64,000 nt of DNA from Falsiroseomonas sp050563525 (GCF_050563525.1 NZ_JBNXUN010000009.1:179118-243117); one strand, 5' to 3'; positions 33,223 to 42,256 are shown, counted from the stretch's first letter. Program-made: numbers and translations. The notes: generated by a model from the sequence alone, not told the origin.

Positions 33223-34100
33223 GCCCGCTCCGCCTCGGCCTGCTCGCCTGGCCGATCGAGCGCCCAGCCTCCGTCGCCGCCTTCGGAGCCAAGCTGGACC
33301 ATTGGCTTTCCCAGGCGCGTGGGCAGGCCGATCTCTGCGTGCTGCCCGAATACGCCTGCGTCGAACTCGGCGCTGCCCTCGCCGGCGGGGCACCGGAGGA
33401 GGCGACCGAACTCGCCGCCATGGTCGCCCATGCCGACGAGATCCTGGCCGAGATGCGCGCCGCCGCCCGCCGCGCCGGGGTCTGGCTGCTGCCCGGCAGC
33501 CTGCCCATGCGCGCATCGGACGGCCGCGTCATCAACCGCGCGCCGCTGATCGACCCGGAAGGCCGCCTTGCCTTCCAGGACAAGCAGGCGATGACCCGCT
33601 TCGAGGCGGAGCGCTGGGGGGTCTCATCCGGCGCCCCGCCCGCCGTGTTCGACACCCCCTGGGGCCGCATCGGCATCTCGATCTGCTACGACGTGGAATT
33701 CCCGAAGCACGTCCGCGCCCAGGTCGAGGCCGGCGCCTGGCTGATCCTCGCGCCGTCCTGCACCGACAGCCTGCACGGCTTCGCCCGGGTGCGCATCGGC
33801 GCCGCGGCGCGGGCGCTGGAGAACCAGTGCTTCGTCGCCATCACGCCGACGGTGGGCCTCGCGCCCTGGTCCGTGGCGCTTGATGAGAATCATGGCCACG
33901 CTGCCATCTTCGCCCCGCCCGACCGCGGCTTCCCCTCATCAGGCGTGGTGGCCGCCGGCGAGATGGACGCACCCGGCTGGCTGTTCCACACGCTGGACCC
34001 GGCGCTGATTACCCGTGTCCGGGACCATGGCGCCGTCCGCAACCACCGCGACTGGCCGCGCCGCCCGGTGCCGCCGCCGCAGCCGGCACGCTTCGCATGA
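33219..34100 (+). CDS. Carbon-nitrogen hydrolase (nitrilase superfamily)
   Basis: A 293-residue amidase-like enzyme. The Glu-Lys-Cys triad is intact: Glu44 in LPEYA, Lys122 in FQDKQAM and Cys156 in SICYDVEFP. The block DENHGHAAIFAPPDRGFPSSG closes the fold. The start appears to be TTG at 33219, overlapping the GNAT stop (TTGA), because the first strand LRLGLLAWPIERPAS follows at once. The gene then overlaps lpxB by ATGA. The substrate, probably a small omega-amide or carbamoyl compound, is not predictable. Confidence 0.9.
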   Translation: MSPLRLGLLAWPIERPASVAAFGAKLDHWLSQARGQADLCVLPEYACVELGAALAGGAPEEATELAAMVAHADEILAEMRAAARRAGVWLLPGSLPMRASDGRVINRAPLIDPEGRLAFQDKQAMTRFEAERWGVSSGAPPAVFDTPWGRIGISICYDVEFPKHVRAQVEAGAWLILAPSCTDSLHGFARVRIGAAARALENQCFVAITPTVGLAPWSVALDENHGHAAIFAPPDRGFPSSGVVAAGEMDAPGWLFHTLDPALITRVRDHGAVRNHRDWPRRPVPPPQPARFA

Positions 34101-35245
34101 CACTGATCTACATCGTGGCCGGCGAGGCCTCCGGCGACGTGCTCGGCGGCCGCCTGATCGCCGCGCTGCGCGCCCGCGACCCATCCCTCACCTTCGCCGG
34201 GATCGGCGGGGATCGCATGGCCGAGCAGGGCTTCACTTCCCTGTTCCCAATGCGTGAACTCGCCCTGATGGGCCTGATCGAGGTGCTGCCCAACATCACC
34301 CGCCTCGCCCGCCGGCTGCGCGAGACGGAAGCCGAGATCACCACCCGGCGCCCCGCCGTCATCATCACCATCGACAGCCCCGGATTCACGCTGCGCCTGG
34401 CGGAGCGCACGAAGCCGCTCGGCATTCCACTGATCCACTACGTCGCCCCACAGATCTGGGCCTGGCGCCCGGGCCGCGTCGCGAAGATCCGCGCGCGGGT
34501 CGACCGCATCCTGTGCCTGCTGCCGTTCGAGCCTGTGATCTTCGAGGCCGCCGGCATCCCCGCCAGCTTCGTTGGCCACCCGGTGCTGGAATCCGGCGTC
34601 GATGCCGGCGACGCTGCCCGCTTCCGCGCCGCCCACGACCTGCCGTCCGCATCCCGCATCCTGGTCGTCATGCCCGGCAGCCGCCGCATGGAGGTGCGCC
34701 GCCTGCTGCCGGTGTTCGGCGCGACCCTTCGCCTGCTGGCGCAGCGCGTTCCCAACCTGGTCGCCGCCCTGCCGGTCTCGCCGGTGGTGGCGGAGGCGGT
34801 GCGGGCCGGCACGGCGGATTGGCCGGTGCGCCCCATCCTGATCACCGACAATGCCGGGAAGCACGATGCCTTCGCGGCGGCGGAAGCCGGCCTGATCAAG
34901 TCCGGCACCTCGAGCCTGGAGATGGCGACGGCCGGTGTCCCGCACCTGGTCGCCTACAAGGTCAACCCCATCACCGCCGCCATCGTCCGCCGCCTGGTCC
35001 GCGTGCCGTTTGCCAGCCTGGTGAACCTCCTGGCGGAGCGCGCCGTCGTTCCCGAGTACCTGCAACAGGATGCGACGCCGGAGGCGCTGGCCGCGGCGCT
35101 CGCGACGCTTTTGACCAACGCCGACGCCACCGCAACCCAGCGCGCGGCGTTCCAGGAGGTCCTGGCCCGGCTGCGCCCCCCCGAGGGCCTGCCCAGCGCC
35201 GCCGCCGCCACCATCATCCTGCAAGCCATCGAGGATCATCCATGA
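34097..35245 (+). CDS. lpxB: Lipid-A-disaccharide synthase
   Basis: A 382-residue GT19 glycosyltransferase joining UDP-2,3-diacylglucosamine and lipid X to the lipid A disaccharide at the inner membrane. Family marks: N-terminal YIVAGEASGDVLGG, FAGIGGDRM, IHYVAPQIWAWRPGR, LPFEP and FVGHPVLE, and late KSGTSSLEMATAGVPHLVAYK. Shortness of the start region is normal. Instead of the common lpxA/fabZ/lpxD neighbours, it is embedded between a nitrilase-family gene and a DUF808 gene with 4-bp overlaps at both ends. Confidence 0.96.
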   Translation: MTLIYIVAGEASGDVLGGRLIAALRARDPSLTFAGIGGDRMAEQGFTSLFPMRELALMGLIEVLPNITRLARRLRETEAEITTRRPAVIITIDSPGFTLRLAERTKPLGIPLIHYVAPQIWAWRPGRVAKIRARVDRILCLLPFEPVIFEAAGIPASFVGHPVLESGVDAGDAARFRAAHDLPSASRILVVMPGSRRMEVRRLLPVFGATLRLLAQRVPNLVAALPVSPVVAEAVRAGTADWPVRPILITDNAGKHDAFAAAEAGLIKSGTSSLEMATAGVPHLVAYKVNPITAAIVRRLVRVPFASLVNLLAERAVVPEYLQQDATPEALAAALATLLTNADATATQRAAFQEVLARLRPPEGLPSAAAATIILQAIEDHP

Positions 35246-36204
35246 GCGTCGGCCTGATTGCCCTGCTGGACGACATCGCCGCCCTGGCCAAGGTCGCCGC
35301 CGCCTCGCTGGATGATATCGGCGCGCAGGCGATGAAGGCCGGCGCCAAGGCGGCCGGCGTGGTCATCGACGATGCCGCCGTCACACCGCGCTACGTCGTC
35401 GGCTTCGCCGCGGCGCGCGAGTTGCCCATCGTCAAGCGCATCGCCATCGGCTCGCTGAAGAACAAGCTGCTTTTCCTGCTGCCCGCGGCGCTGGCGCTGA
35501 GCCTGTTTGCCCCATGGGCCATCACGCCGCTGTTGATGCTGGGCGGCGCCTATCTGTGCTTCGAAGGCGCCGAGAAGGTCATCGAGGCGATCTTCCCGCA
35601 CCACGCCCTGACAATCTCACAATCCCCTGGCCTCGCCGAAGGTGACCGGACGCTGGAGGACCAGAAGGTCGCGAGCGCCATCCAGACGGATTTCATCCTC
35701 TCCGCCGAAATCATGGCCATCACCCTGGCGACGGTGCCGGAGGCGACGTTCTTCGGACAGGCCGCGGTGCTCGCCGTGGTCGGCATCGGCATCACCATTG
35801 TGGTCTATGGCGCGGTCGCGCTGATCGTGAAGGCGGATGACGCCGGCATTGCCCTGGCGCAGACCAGCAGCCCCCCGGTGCGCGCGCTAGGCCGCGGCAT
35901 CGTGCTCGGCATGCCCTACCTGCTGAAGGGGCTGGCCGTTATCGGCACCGCCGCCATGGTCTGGGTCGGCGGCGGCATCATCCTGCACGGGCTGGAGGAA
36001 TACGGCATCACCGGCCCGGCGCACGCGCTGCATGTCGCAAGCGACGCCGCCGCCGCCGCCATGCCCACCATCGGCGGACTCGCCGGCTGGTTCGTCACCG
36101 CACTCGGCTCCGGCATCCTCGGCCTGATCCTGGGCGCGGCGCTGGTACCGGTGGTGGAGAAGGCGCTGATCCCCGCTTGGCGGCGGCTGCGCCCGGCGCG
36201 CTGA
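35242..36204 (+). CDS. DUF808 family inner-membrane protein (YedI-like)
   Basis: A 320-residue multi-span membrane protein. The family start GLIALLDDIAALAKVAAASLDDI and the following VDDAAVTPRYVVG-like block are clear, then several helices including LLFLLPAALALSLFAPWAI, VLAVVGIGITIVVYGAVALI and GLAVIGTAAMVWVGGGIILHG. The function of DUF808 is not established. Overlap with lpxB (ATGA) implies translational coupling and a possible envelope role. Confidence 0.88.
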   Translation: MSVGLIALLDDIAALAKVAAASLDDIGAQAMKAGAKAAGVVIDDAAVTPRYVVGFAAARELPIVKRIAIGSLKNKLLFLLPAALALSLFAPWAITPLLMLGGAYLCFEGAEKVIEAIFPHHALTISQSPGLAEGDRTLEDQKVASAIQTDFILSAEIMAITLATVPEATFFGQAAVLAVVGIGITIVVYGAVALIVKADDAGIALAQTSSPPVRALGRGIVLGMPYLLKGLAVIGTAAMVWVGGGIILHGLEEYGITGPAHALHVASDAAAAAMPTIGGLAGWFVTALGSGILGLILGAALVPVVEKALIPAWRRLRPAR

Positions 36205-36312
36205 CCCTTTCCAAGGCACGAGGATTGCACTTTTGTGCCCGCCGAACGCCGGGCGGGCCGCATCCGCGTCCCACGGCTTCGCGGCATAAGCTGCGGCGGC
36301 CATCCGGCTGCT

Positions 36313-36327
36313 CGGCGCTTCGCGCCG
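36313..36327. terminator. Small hairpin between convergent genes
   Basis: Stem CGGCGC/GCGCCG with a 3-base loop in the 148-bp gap between the DUF808 gene and the convergent oxidoreductase. No T-run follows. Weak terminator candidate. Confidence 0.3.
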
Positions 36328-36352
36328 CTGATCGACGTTCCTTGCGCCTGCC

Positions 36353-37288
36353 TCAGCCGATCGCCGCCTCCACCGCCAGCGCCACCGACAGCGCCGCCCG
36401 TCCCTCCGTACCGCCCACTTCCGGCGCCATGCCATCCAGGCACGCGGCCGCGAAGCCGGCCTGTTCCGCCTCCAGGCTGTCATGGTCGGTCCAGCCGGCG
36501 CGCTCGATGCCGTAGCCCGGCATCGTCGCCACCGCCTCCGCCCCGCCGCGCCGCAGCACCGCGAGGCTGCGACCGAGGAAGTCAACGTTCATCTCCCCCT
36601 CGCTGCCCAGCACCCGCAACCGCCGCTCCATCGCCAGGGACACGCGTGATGCGGTGATCGTCGCCGCCCGCCCGCCCGAAAATCCCAGCCGCGCCACCGC
36701 GAAATCCGCATGTTCCGAGGCAACGCGCCCGCCCACGGCCTGGATCGTCTCCGGCACGTCGCCGGCCAGTTTCAGCACCAGGTCGATGTCATGGATCATC
36801 AGGTCCAGCACCACCGACACATCCAGCGAGCGCGGCCGGAAGGGTGCCACTCGCAGCGCCTCCCAATGCGTGGCCCGAGCGCCTTCCTGTGCCGCCACCA
36901 CCGCGCGAAACGCGGCCGAGAACCGCTCGATATGCCCGACCTGCAAGACCAGCCCCCGCTCCGCGCCCAGCCGGGCCAGTTCATCGGCCTCCGCCAGCGT
37001 CGCCGCGATCGGCTTTTCCATGAACAAGTGCCGCCCGGCGCGCAGCACCTGCCGGCCGAGCGCCGCGTGGAAGCGCGTCGGCGCGGCGACGATCACGGCC
37101 TCCGCCGCCTCGATCGCCTCGATCGCGCCGAGCGCCGGCACCCCGCACTCCGCCGCGACGACTTCGGCCCGCGCCGGATCGGCATCGTGCAGCGCCACCA
37201 AGCGCAGCCGGCCGCCGCCGCGGGCTGCCTTCAGCGCGTGGAATCGCCCGAAATGCCCCGCGCCGAGCACCGCCACCCGCAATTCCAT
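36353..37288 (-). CDS. Gfo/Idh/MocA family NAD(P)-dependent oxidoreductase
   Basis: A 311-residue oxidoreductase. The Rossmann motif GAGHFG is at residues 9-14 and the catalytic-loop motif EKPIA at 91-95, followed by VGHIERFS, a signature also seen in UDP-sugar dehydrogenases such as GnnA and WlbA. The start at 37288 is chosen because GGAAAGGG lies about 9 bases before it. It is convergent with the lpxB operon and divergent from secD. Location near lpxB suggests a possible lipid A sugar role (GnnA-like, making the 3-keto intermediate for GlcN3N), but no partner aminotransferase is present. Confidence 0.85.
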   Translation of the reverse strand: MELRVAVLGAGHFGRFHALKAARGGGRLRLVALHDADPARAEVVAAECGVPALGAIEAIEAAEAVIVAAPTRFHAALGRQVLRAGRHLFMEKPIAATLAEADELARLGAERGLVLQVGHIERFSAAFRAVVAAQEGARATHWEALRVAPFRPRSLDVSVVLDLMIHDIDLVLKLAGDVPETIQAVGGRVASEHADFAVARLGFSGGRAATITASRVSLAMERRLRVLGSEGEMNVDFLGRSLAVLRRGGAEAVATMPGYGIERAGWTDHDSLEAEQAGFAAACLDGMAPEVGGTEGRAALSVALAVEAAIG

Positions 37289-37452
37289 CGCGCAAAACCC
37301 TTTCCACAAGCCGCTGATTGATACGCCGCCTCGCGCGGGCTTGCATCAGGGGGGGCCGCGCCGCATCTTCCGGCCAGGCGGCGCCGCACCCGGATGGGTT
37401 CCGGCGGCCGCACCATCACGATTCCCATCACTTTCGGGGCCGGTCCGCGTCC

Positions 37453-39036
37453 ATGATGTACTTCGCTCGCTGGAAGGTGCTCGCCATCATCGGCGTCTGC
37501 CTCCTCGGCATCCTGGTATCCCTTCCGAACTTCTTCCCGCGCAGCGCGCTGCCGGACTGGGCGCGCCAGATCAGCCTCGGCCTCGATCTGCGCGGCGGCA
37601 GCTACCTGCTGCTCGAGGTCGATACCTCCGCCATGGTCCGCGAACGCCTGGAAGCGCTGGTCGATACCACCCGCCGCGGCGCCGCCGCTGCCACCCCGCG
37701 CATCCTCTACACCGGCCTGAACGCCAACCCGGCGGAGCGTCGCGTCTCCGTCCGCGTCTCCGACCCCGCCCGCGCCGAGGACCTGGCCCGCATCCTGCGC
37801 GAGGCCGCCATCGTGGTCCCCGCCGGCGCCGGCGCGCAGCAGCCGGATATCGAGGTCACCACCTCCCCCGATGGCGTCGTCTCCGCCACGCTGACGGAGG
37901 TCGCGCTGCGCGCCAAGGCGGGTAACGCGGTGGAGCAGTCGCTGGAGATCGTCCGCCGCCGCGTCGACGAAACCGGCGTGGCGGAGGCACTCATCGCCCG
38001 CCAGGGGTCCAACCGCATCCTGGTCCAGCTTCCCGGCGTCGAAGACCCGGCCCGCATCAAGGACCTGCTCGGCCAGACCGCCCGGATGACGTTTCATCTG
38101 CTGGACGAATCGGCGAACCTCCAAGCCCCGACGCCGCCGCCGGGTACCATGTTCCTGCCGGGCGACCGCTTCCAGGACCGCTACGCGGTGCGTCGGCGGG
38201 TGGAGGTCGATGGCGCCAACCTGACCGACGCCCGCGCCGGCCAGGACAGCACCGGGCAATGGGTGGTGAACTTCACCTTCGACAGCATCGGCACCCGCCG
38301 CTTCGCCGATGTCACCCGCCAGAATGTCGGCCGCCCCTTCGCCATCGTGCTGGATGAACGCGTCATCACGGCGCCGAACATCCGCGAGCCGATCACCGGC
38401 GGCCGCGGCCAGATCTCCGGCAGCTTCACCGTGCAGGGCGCCAACGACCTGGCCGTGCTGCTGCGCGCCGGCGCCCTGCCCGCACCGCTGACGGTGGTGG
38501 AGGAACGAACCGTCGGACCGGAGCTCGGCGCGGACGCGATCCGCGCCGGCATCATCTCCCTCGCGGTCGGTGCTAGCTTCGTCTTCCTCTACATGGGTCT
38601 TGCCTACGGCTTCTTCGGCTGGCTGGCGAACATCGCGCTGCTGGCCAACCTGGTGATCATGATCGGCATCCTGTCGGTGATGGGCGCGACGCTGACACTG
38701 CCCGGCATCGCAGGCATCGTGCTGACGCTCGGCACGGCGCTAGACGCCAACATCCTGATCAACGAACGAATACGGGAGGAAGTGCGCAACGGGCGCACGC
38801 CGATCTCGGCGCTGGAGCTCGGCTTCACCAAGGCCTCCGGCACCATCATGGACAGCAACCTGACCAACCTGATCGCCATGGCCTGCCTGTATGGATTCGG
38901 CAGCGGGCCCATCAAGGGCTTCGCCGTCACTGTCGCCGTCGGAACCGTGGTGCAGATGTGGACCGCGACGGTGGTGGTGCGGTTGATGGTGGCGACCTGG
39001 TACCGCCGCCGCCGCCCCCAGACGCTACCGGTCTGA
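37453..39036 (+). CDS. secD: Protein translocase subunit SecD
   Basis: A 527-residue inner-membrane subunit that helps Sec translocation with proton motive force. The N-terminal helix WKVLAIIGVCLLGILVSLPN is followed by ISLGLDLRGGSYLLLEVD, the P1 periplasmic head, and the C-terminal transmembrane bundle with ELGADAIRAGIISL, TLPGIAGIVLTLGTALDANILINERIREE. The last block carries the conserved transmembrane Asp/Arg region. Start at the first of two ATGs at 37453. SecF follows 13 bp later; yajC is not adjacent. Confidence 0.96.
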   Translation: MMYFARWKVLAIIGVCLLGILVSLPNFFPRSALPDWARQISLGLDLRGGSYLLLEVDTSAMVRERLEALVDTTRRGAAAATPRILYTGLNANPAERRVSVRVSDPARAEDLARILREAAIVVPAGAGAQQPDIEVTTSPDGVVSATLTEVALRAKAGNAVEQSLEIVRRRVDETGVAEALIARQGSNRILVQLPGVEDPARIKDLLGQTARMTFHLLDESANLQAPTPPPGTMFLPGDRFQDRYAVRRRVEVDGANLTDARAGQDSTGQWVVNFTFDSIGTRRFADVTRQNVGRPFAIVLDERVITAPNIREPITGGRGQISGSFTVQGANDLAVLLRAGALPAPLTVVEERTVGPELGADAIRAGIISLAVGASFVFLYMGLAYGFFGWLANIALLANLVIMIGILSVMGATLTLPGIAGIVLTLGTALDANILINERIREEVRNGRTPISALELGFTKASGTIMDSNLTNLIAMACLYGFGSGPIKGFAVTVAVGTVVQMWTATVVVRLMVATWYRRRRPQTLPV

Positions 39037-39049
39037 GGATCGAAGAAAC

Positions 39050-40009
39050 ATGTTCCGCCTGCTCTCCCGCCCACTGTTCCGCATCGTCCCGGACGACACG
39101 CGCATCCCCTTCATGAAGGGCGCCGTGCTCGGCCTGATCCTCTCGGCCATCCTGTCCGTCGCTTCCGTGGCGCTCGCCATCTACCCTGGCCTCGCACGCG
39201 GCATCGATTTCCAGGGCGGCATCGTCATGGAAGTCCGCACCCCCGGCGAGGCCGATCTCGCCACGCTGCGCAGCGCCGCCTCCGCCCTCAATGTCGGCGA
39301 TGTCGGCGTGCAGCAGTTCGGCGCGCCCGACGCCGTGCTGATCCGCCTGCCCGTCCAAGGAGACGAGGCCGGCACGCAGCGTGCCGTCGCAGCCGTCCGC
39401 ACGGCGCTGGAAACCGCCAGCCCCGGCACGCGCGTGGTGCGCGTCGAGGCGGTCGGCGAGCGGGTCTCGAGCGAATTGTTCCGCGGCGGCATGATCGCGC
39501 TCGGCATCAGCCTGATCGCGATGCTGCTGTATATCTGGTTCCGCTTCGAATGGCAGTTCGGCATCGCCGCCATCATCACGCTGATCCTGGACACCACGAA
39601 GACCATCGGCTTCCTCGCCGTCACGCAGATCGAGTTCAACCTGCAGACCATCGCCGCGATCCTGACCATCGTCGGCTTCTCGGTGAACGACAAGGTCGTC
39701 GTGTTCGACCGGATGCGGGAGAACCTGCGCAAATACAAGCAGATGCCGCTGCGCGACGTGGTCGACCTCTCGATCAACGAGACGCTGAACCGCTCCATCG
39801 GCACCTCCGCCACGCTGTTCCTCTCGGCGCTGCCGCTGGCGCTGTTCGGCGGCGATGCGCTGGCCGGCTTCGCCTGGACCATGCTGTTCGGCATCGTCCT
39901 GTCCACCTCCTCCTCCATCTTCATCACCGCGCCGCTGGTGCTGTACACCGGCGCCAAGTCGCTCCGCCCCAAGGAAGCCGTGCCCACTGGCCAGGCCCAG
40001 GCGACGTGA
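39050..40009 (+). CDS. secF: Protein translocase subunit SecF
   Basis: A 319-residue partner of SecD with six membrane spans. Typical marks: GIDFQGGIVMEVRTP, the central VGERVSSELFRGGMIALG, then FNLQTIAAILTIVGFSVNDKVVVFDRMRENL and SINETLNRSIGTSATLFLSALPLALFGG. The gene directly follows secD. Its final codons overlap a GTG start of a periplasmic receptor gene (GTGA), an unusual coupling for a secretion gene. Confidence 0.96.
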   Translation: MFRLLSRPLFRIVPDDTRIPFMKGAVLGLILSAILSVASVALAIYPGLARGIDFQGGIVMEVRTPGEADLATLRSAASALNVGDVGVQQFGAPDAVLIRLPVQGDEAGTQRAVAAVRTALETASPGTRVVRVEAVGERVSSELFRGGMIALGISLIAMLLYIWFRFEWQFGIAAIITLILDTTKTIGFLAVTQIEFNLQTIAAILTIVGFSVNDKVVVFDRMRENLRKYKQMPLRDVVDLSINETLNRSIGTSATLFLSALPLALFGGDALAGFAWTMLFGIVLSTSSSIFITAPLVLYTGAKSLRPKEAVPTGQAQAT

Positions 40010-40959
40010 CCGCCGCCTGGCTGCCGCGCCGCGCCGCCCTTGCCGCGCTGGCCGGGCTTGCCGCGCCATCCCTGGCGCGGGCGGACCGCCGCAATCCGGC
40101 GGAGCTTCTGGTCGGCGCGCGGCCTGGGTCCCCGGTCGACCAATGGGCGCGTGGCGTCGCACCCTTCCTGGAACGCGCCCTGCCGCGCTTGACCCTGGTG
40201 GTGCGAAACCTGCCTGGCCAGCACGGGCTGGACATGGTCAGCAGCCTCGAGCAGGCCGAACCATCGCAGCGCATGATCGGCGTCATCACCGCGCCGCTGC
40301 TGCTGGCCCGAGCCGTCGAGCTCGGCCAGCCCTTCCCCGCAACCCGCATCGCGCCACTCGCCGCCGTGACCACCGAGAGCATGATCCTCGTCGGCGCCCC
40401 GGGTGGGCCGGAGAACGTCGCGGCGCTGCGGGCGCTGGCGGACCGCGGCACGCTCGGTACCCCCGCACCGGGCAGCGCCGGCCACTATGCCGCCTCCCGC
40501 CTCGACGGCCGGCTCGACCTGCCGCGCTTCGCTTTTCCCTCCGCCGCCGCCGCGCGGCAGGCCGCGCATTCCGGCCATGTCGCCGCTGCCATGCTACCGT
40601 TGCCCGATGCGATCGCCTGGCTGCGGGAAGGAAAGCTGCATGGCATCGGCCTCGCCGCCACGTTGCGCAGCCCGCTGCTGCCGGAGGTGCCGACCCTGCG
40701 TGAACAGGAGGTGGACCTGGTGGCGTCTGCCCAGCGCGGTTTCGCCCTGAACCGGTCATCACCGGAGGGGTTCCGCGCCGCCCTTCTGCGGGGCCTGGAA
40801 GCCGTTGCGACCGACCCGGATTTCGCCGAACGGTCTGCCGCACTTGGCCAGCAAGCACGCTTCCTCGGCCCGGAAGCCTGGGGCGGGGTGTTGGCGCGCG
40901 CCGACGCCGAAATGCGGCGCCGGTGGGATGAGGAACCCTGGTTGCCTCGCCGGGCATAA
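40006..40959 (+). CDS. TTT-type (Bug/TctC family) periplasmic receptor
   Basis: A 317-residue extracytoplasmic receptor resembling the Bug family of tripartite tricarboxylate transporters. A leader with twin Arg (WLPRRAALAALAGLAAPSLARA) would export it. Typical but somewhat divergent Bug features follow: VRNLPGQHGLDMVSSL (the GGxGxxA-like first loop), GTPAPGSAGHYAASRL, LREGKLHGIGLAATLRSPLLPEVPTLREQ. Start inferred at GTG 40006, overlapping the secF stop. No TctA/TctB membrane genes are in the window. Bug receptors usually bind carboxylates, but the ligand here is unknown. Confidence 0.82.
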   Translation: MTAAWLPRRAALAALAGLAAPSLARADRRNPAELLVGARPGSPVDQWARGVAPFLERALPRLTLVVRNLPGQHGLDMVSSLEQAEPSQRMIGVITAPLLLARAVELGQPFPATRIAPLAAVTTESMILVGAPGGPENVAALRALADRGTLGTPAPGSAGHYAASRLDGRLDLPRFAFPSAAAARQAAHSGHVAAAMLPLPDAIAWLREGKLHGIGLAATLRSPLLPEVPTLREQEVDLVASAQRGFALNRSSPEGFRAALLRGLEAVATDPDFAERSAALGQQARFLGPEAWGGVLARADAEMRRRWDEEPWLPRRA

Positions 40960-41015
40960 AAACGCATCCGGCAGTTGCGAGTCCCGCGGCCCGGGCTCAT
41001 CATAACGTCGCAATG

Positions 41016-41045
41016 TTGGTTCACTCATCTCGTTTATGTGATACG
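41016..41045 (+). promoter_or_regulatory. Candidate promoter upstream of the EAL gene
   Basis: TTGGTT and GATACG are spaced by 18 bp inside the only AT-rich stretch of the 139-bp gap before the EAL-domain gene. A weak visual match to a sigma70 promoter. Confidence 0.25.
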
Positions 41046-41098
41046 CATCGCTGGATCGTCCCGCGGGGTGACGATCCGGCCGGGAGGATGTTCGACTG

Positions 41099-42256
41099 AT
41101 GCTCCGGCGCACCGGACGCGCGCGTGCGGAAGCGGGGACGGTGCTGCTGGTTGCCAGCGATCCGCTGGTGATCGCTGCCACGCGAGATGCTGCGCGCCGT
41201 CTGGCCGGCCCTCCACCCGTGCTCGTTACCACCTCCGCCGAGGCGCTGAGCCGCATGGTCGGACCCGGAACCGCGCCGAGTCACCTTGTGGTCGAAAGCG
41301 GCGCCGGCAGCCTTGCCTTGCTGACGGCGGCAAGGGACCCCTTTAATGGCACGGACGTCGTGATCGTCACCCGGCCGGGCCAGGAACCGCCTTACGGCCT
41401 CCGCCAGGCACCTGCGGAGGGCGCGCGTCTCGCCGCGGCCCTAGCCGGTCGGCTCCCCGACAACGACTGCCCTGCCAGCGATGCCGCCGCCCTCGACGCG
41501 GGACTGGCCCGCGGCGAGATCACCGTCCGCTTCCAGCCTATGGTGCGCCTGTCGGACCGCCGCCCGGTGATGGTCGAGGCGCTAGCCCGTTGGGAACGCC
41601 CGACCGCCGCACTCGGCGCTGCCGATTTCATCCCGATGGCCGAACGAGCCGGCCTGGCGCGCGCCCTGACACAGGCTGTCGCCAAACGTGCCGTGACGGA
41701 ACTGCTGGCCCAGCGCCAAGGGCGGCACATTCGCCTGTCCTTCAACATCCCGCTGTCCGAATTGCTGAAACCCGACCTGCCTGTCTGGCTGAGCCGGCTT
41801 GCCGCACAATCCGGCTTGCCAGCCGCCGACCTGCTGCTGGAACTGACCGAAAGCACCCATGTCCGCGACCGCGCCCTGCTGCGCCGCGCCCTGCTGCGGT
41901 TGCGCGATGCCGGGTTCGGGGTGCTGGTGGACGACCTCGCCCTGCATGACGGCCGCCGCTTCCTGCTCGACCTGCCTTTCGTCGGCGTGAAGCTCGACCG
42001 CAAGCTGGTCGTCGCCATGCCGACCAGTCGCCGCGCCAGGGGGGAGGTCGAACAGGTGGTCCGCCACGCCCGCCGCCGCGGCATGATCGTGATCGCGGAA
42101 GGGGTCACGGATACGCAGATATGGCGCGCTATCGCCGCAGCCGGATGCGACCTGGCGCAAGGCTTCGGCGTGGGCCGCCCATTGCCGCCCGCCGCGCTGC
42201 CCGCCTGGATCGCGGCGTGGAGCGCGGCGGCGGTGCCGGACGCTCAGCCGGAATAG
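41099..42256 (+). CDS. EAL-domain cyclic-di-GMP phosphodiesterase with degenerate receiver-like N-terminus
   Basis: A 385-residue protein. Residues about 14-120 look like a response-regulator receiver (VLLVASDPLVIAATRDAARRL) in which the phosphoacceptor Asp position reads VVESGAG, so normal phosphorylation is unlikely. Residues about 138-370 are an EAL domain with the expected catalytic residues: Glu160 (EAL), Asn216, Glu248, Asp278-Asp279, Lys298, Glu334 and Gln354 (QGF). The loop-6 DDFG motif is DDLA, a variation in the dimer/activation loop. It probably hydrolyses cyclic-di-GMP to pGpG. It converges on and overlaps the alcohol dehydrogenase gene by 13 bp. Confidence 0.88.
   Translation: MLRRTGRARAEAGTVLLVASDPLVIAATRDAARRLAGPPPVLVTTSAEALSRMVGPGTAPSHLVVESGAGSLALLTAARDPFNGTDVVIVTRPGQEPPYGLRQAPAEGARLAAALAGRLPDNDCPASDAAALDAGLARGEITVRFQPMVRLSDRRPVMVEALARWERPTAALGAADFIPMAERAGLARALTQAVAKRAVTELLAQRQGRHIRLSFNIPLSELLKPDLPVWLSRLAAQSGLPAADLLLELTESTHVRDRALLRRALLRLRDAGFGVLVDDLALHDGRRFLLDLPFVGVKLDRKLVVAMPTSRRARGEVEQVVRHARRRGMIVIAEGVTDTQIWRAIAAAGCDLAQGFGVGRPLPPAALPAWIAAWSAAAVPDAQPE

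Noticed and set aside
30553..33516. A 987-codon open frame on the minus strand, antisense to pcaG, pcaB and neighbours
   Set aside because: The plus strand holds clear enzymes with catalytic motifs. The antisense frame is Gly/Ala/Arg-rich low-complexity and follows from GC-rich third positions.
40960..41098. A small gene between the Bug receptor and the EAL gene
   Set aside because: Open frames there overlap both neighbours or lack a ribosome-binding site and protein-like composition.
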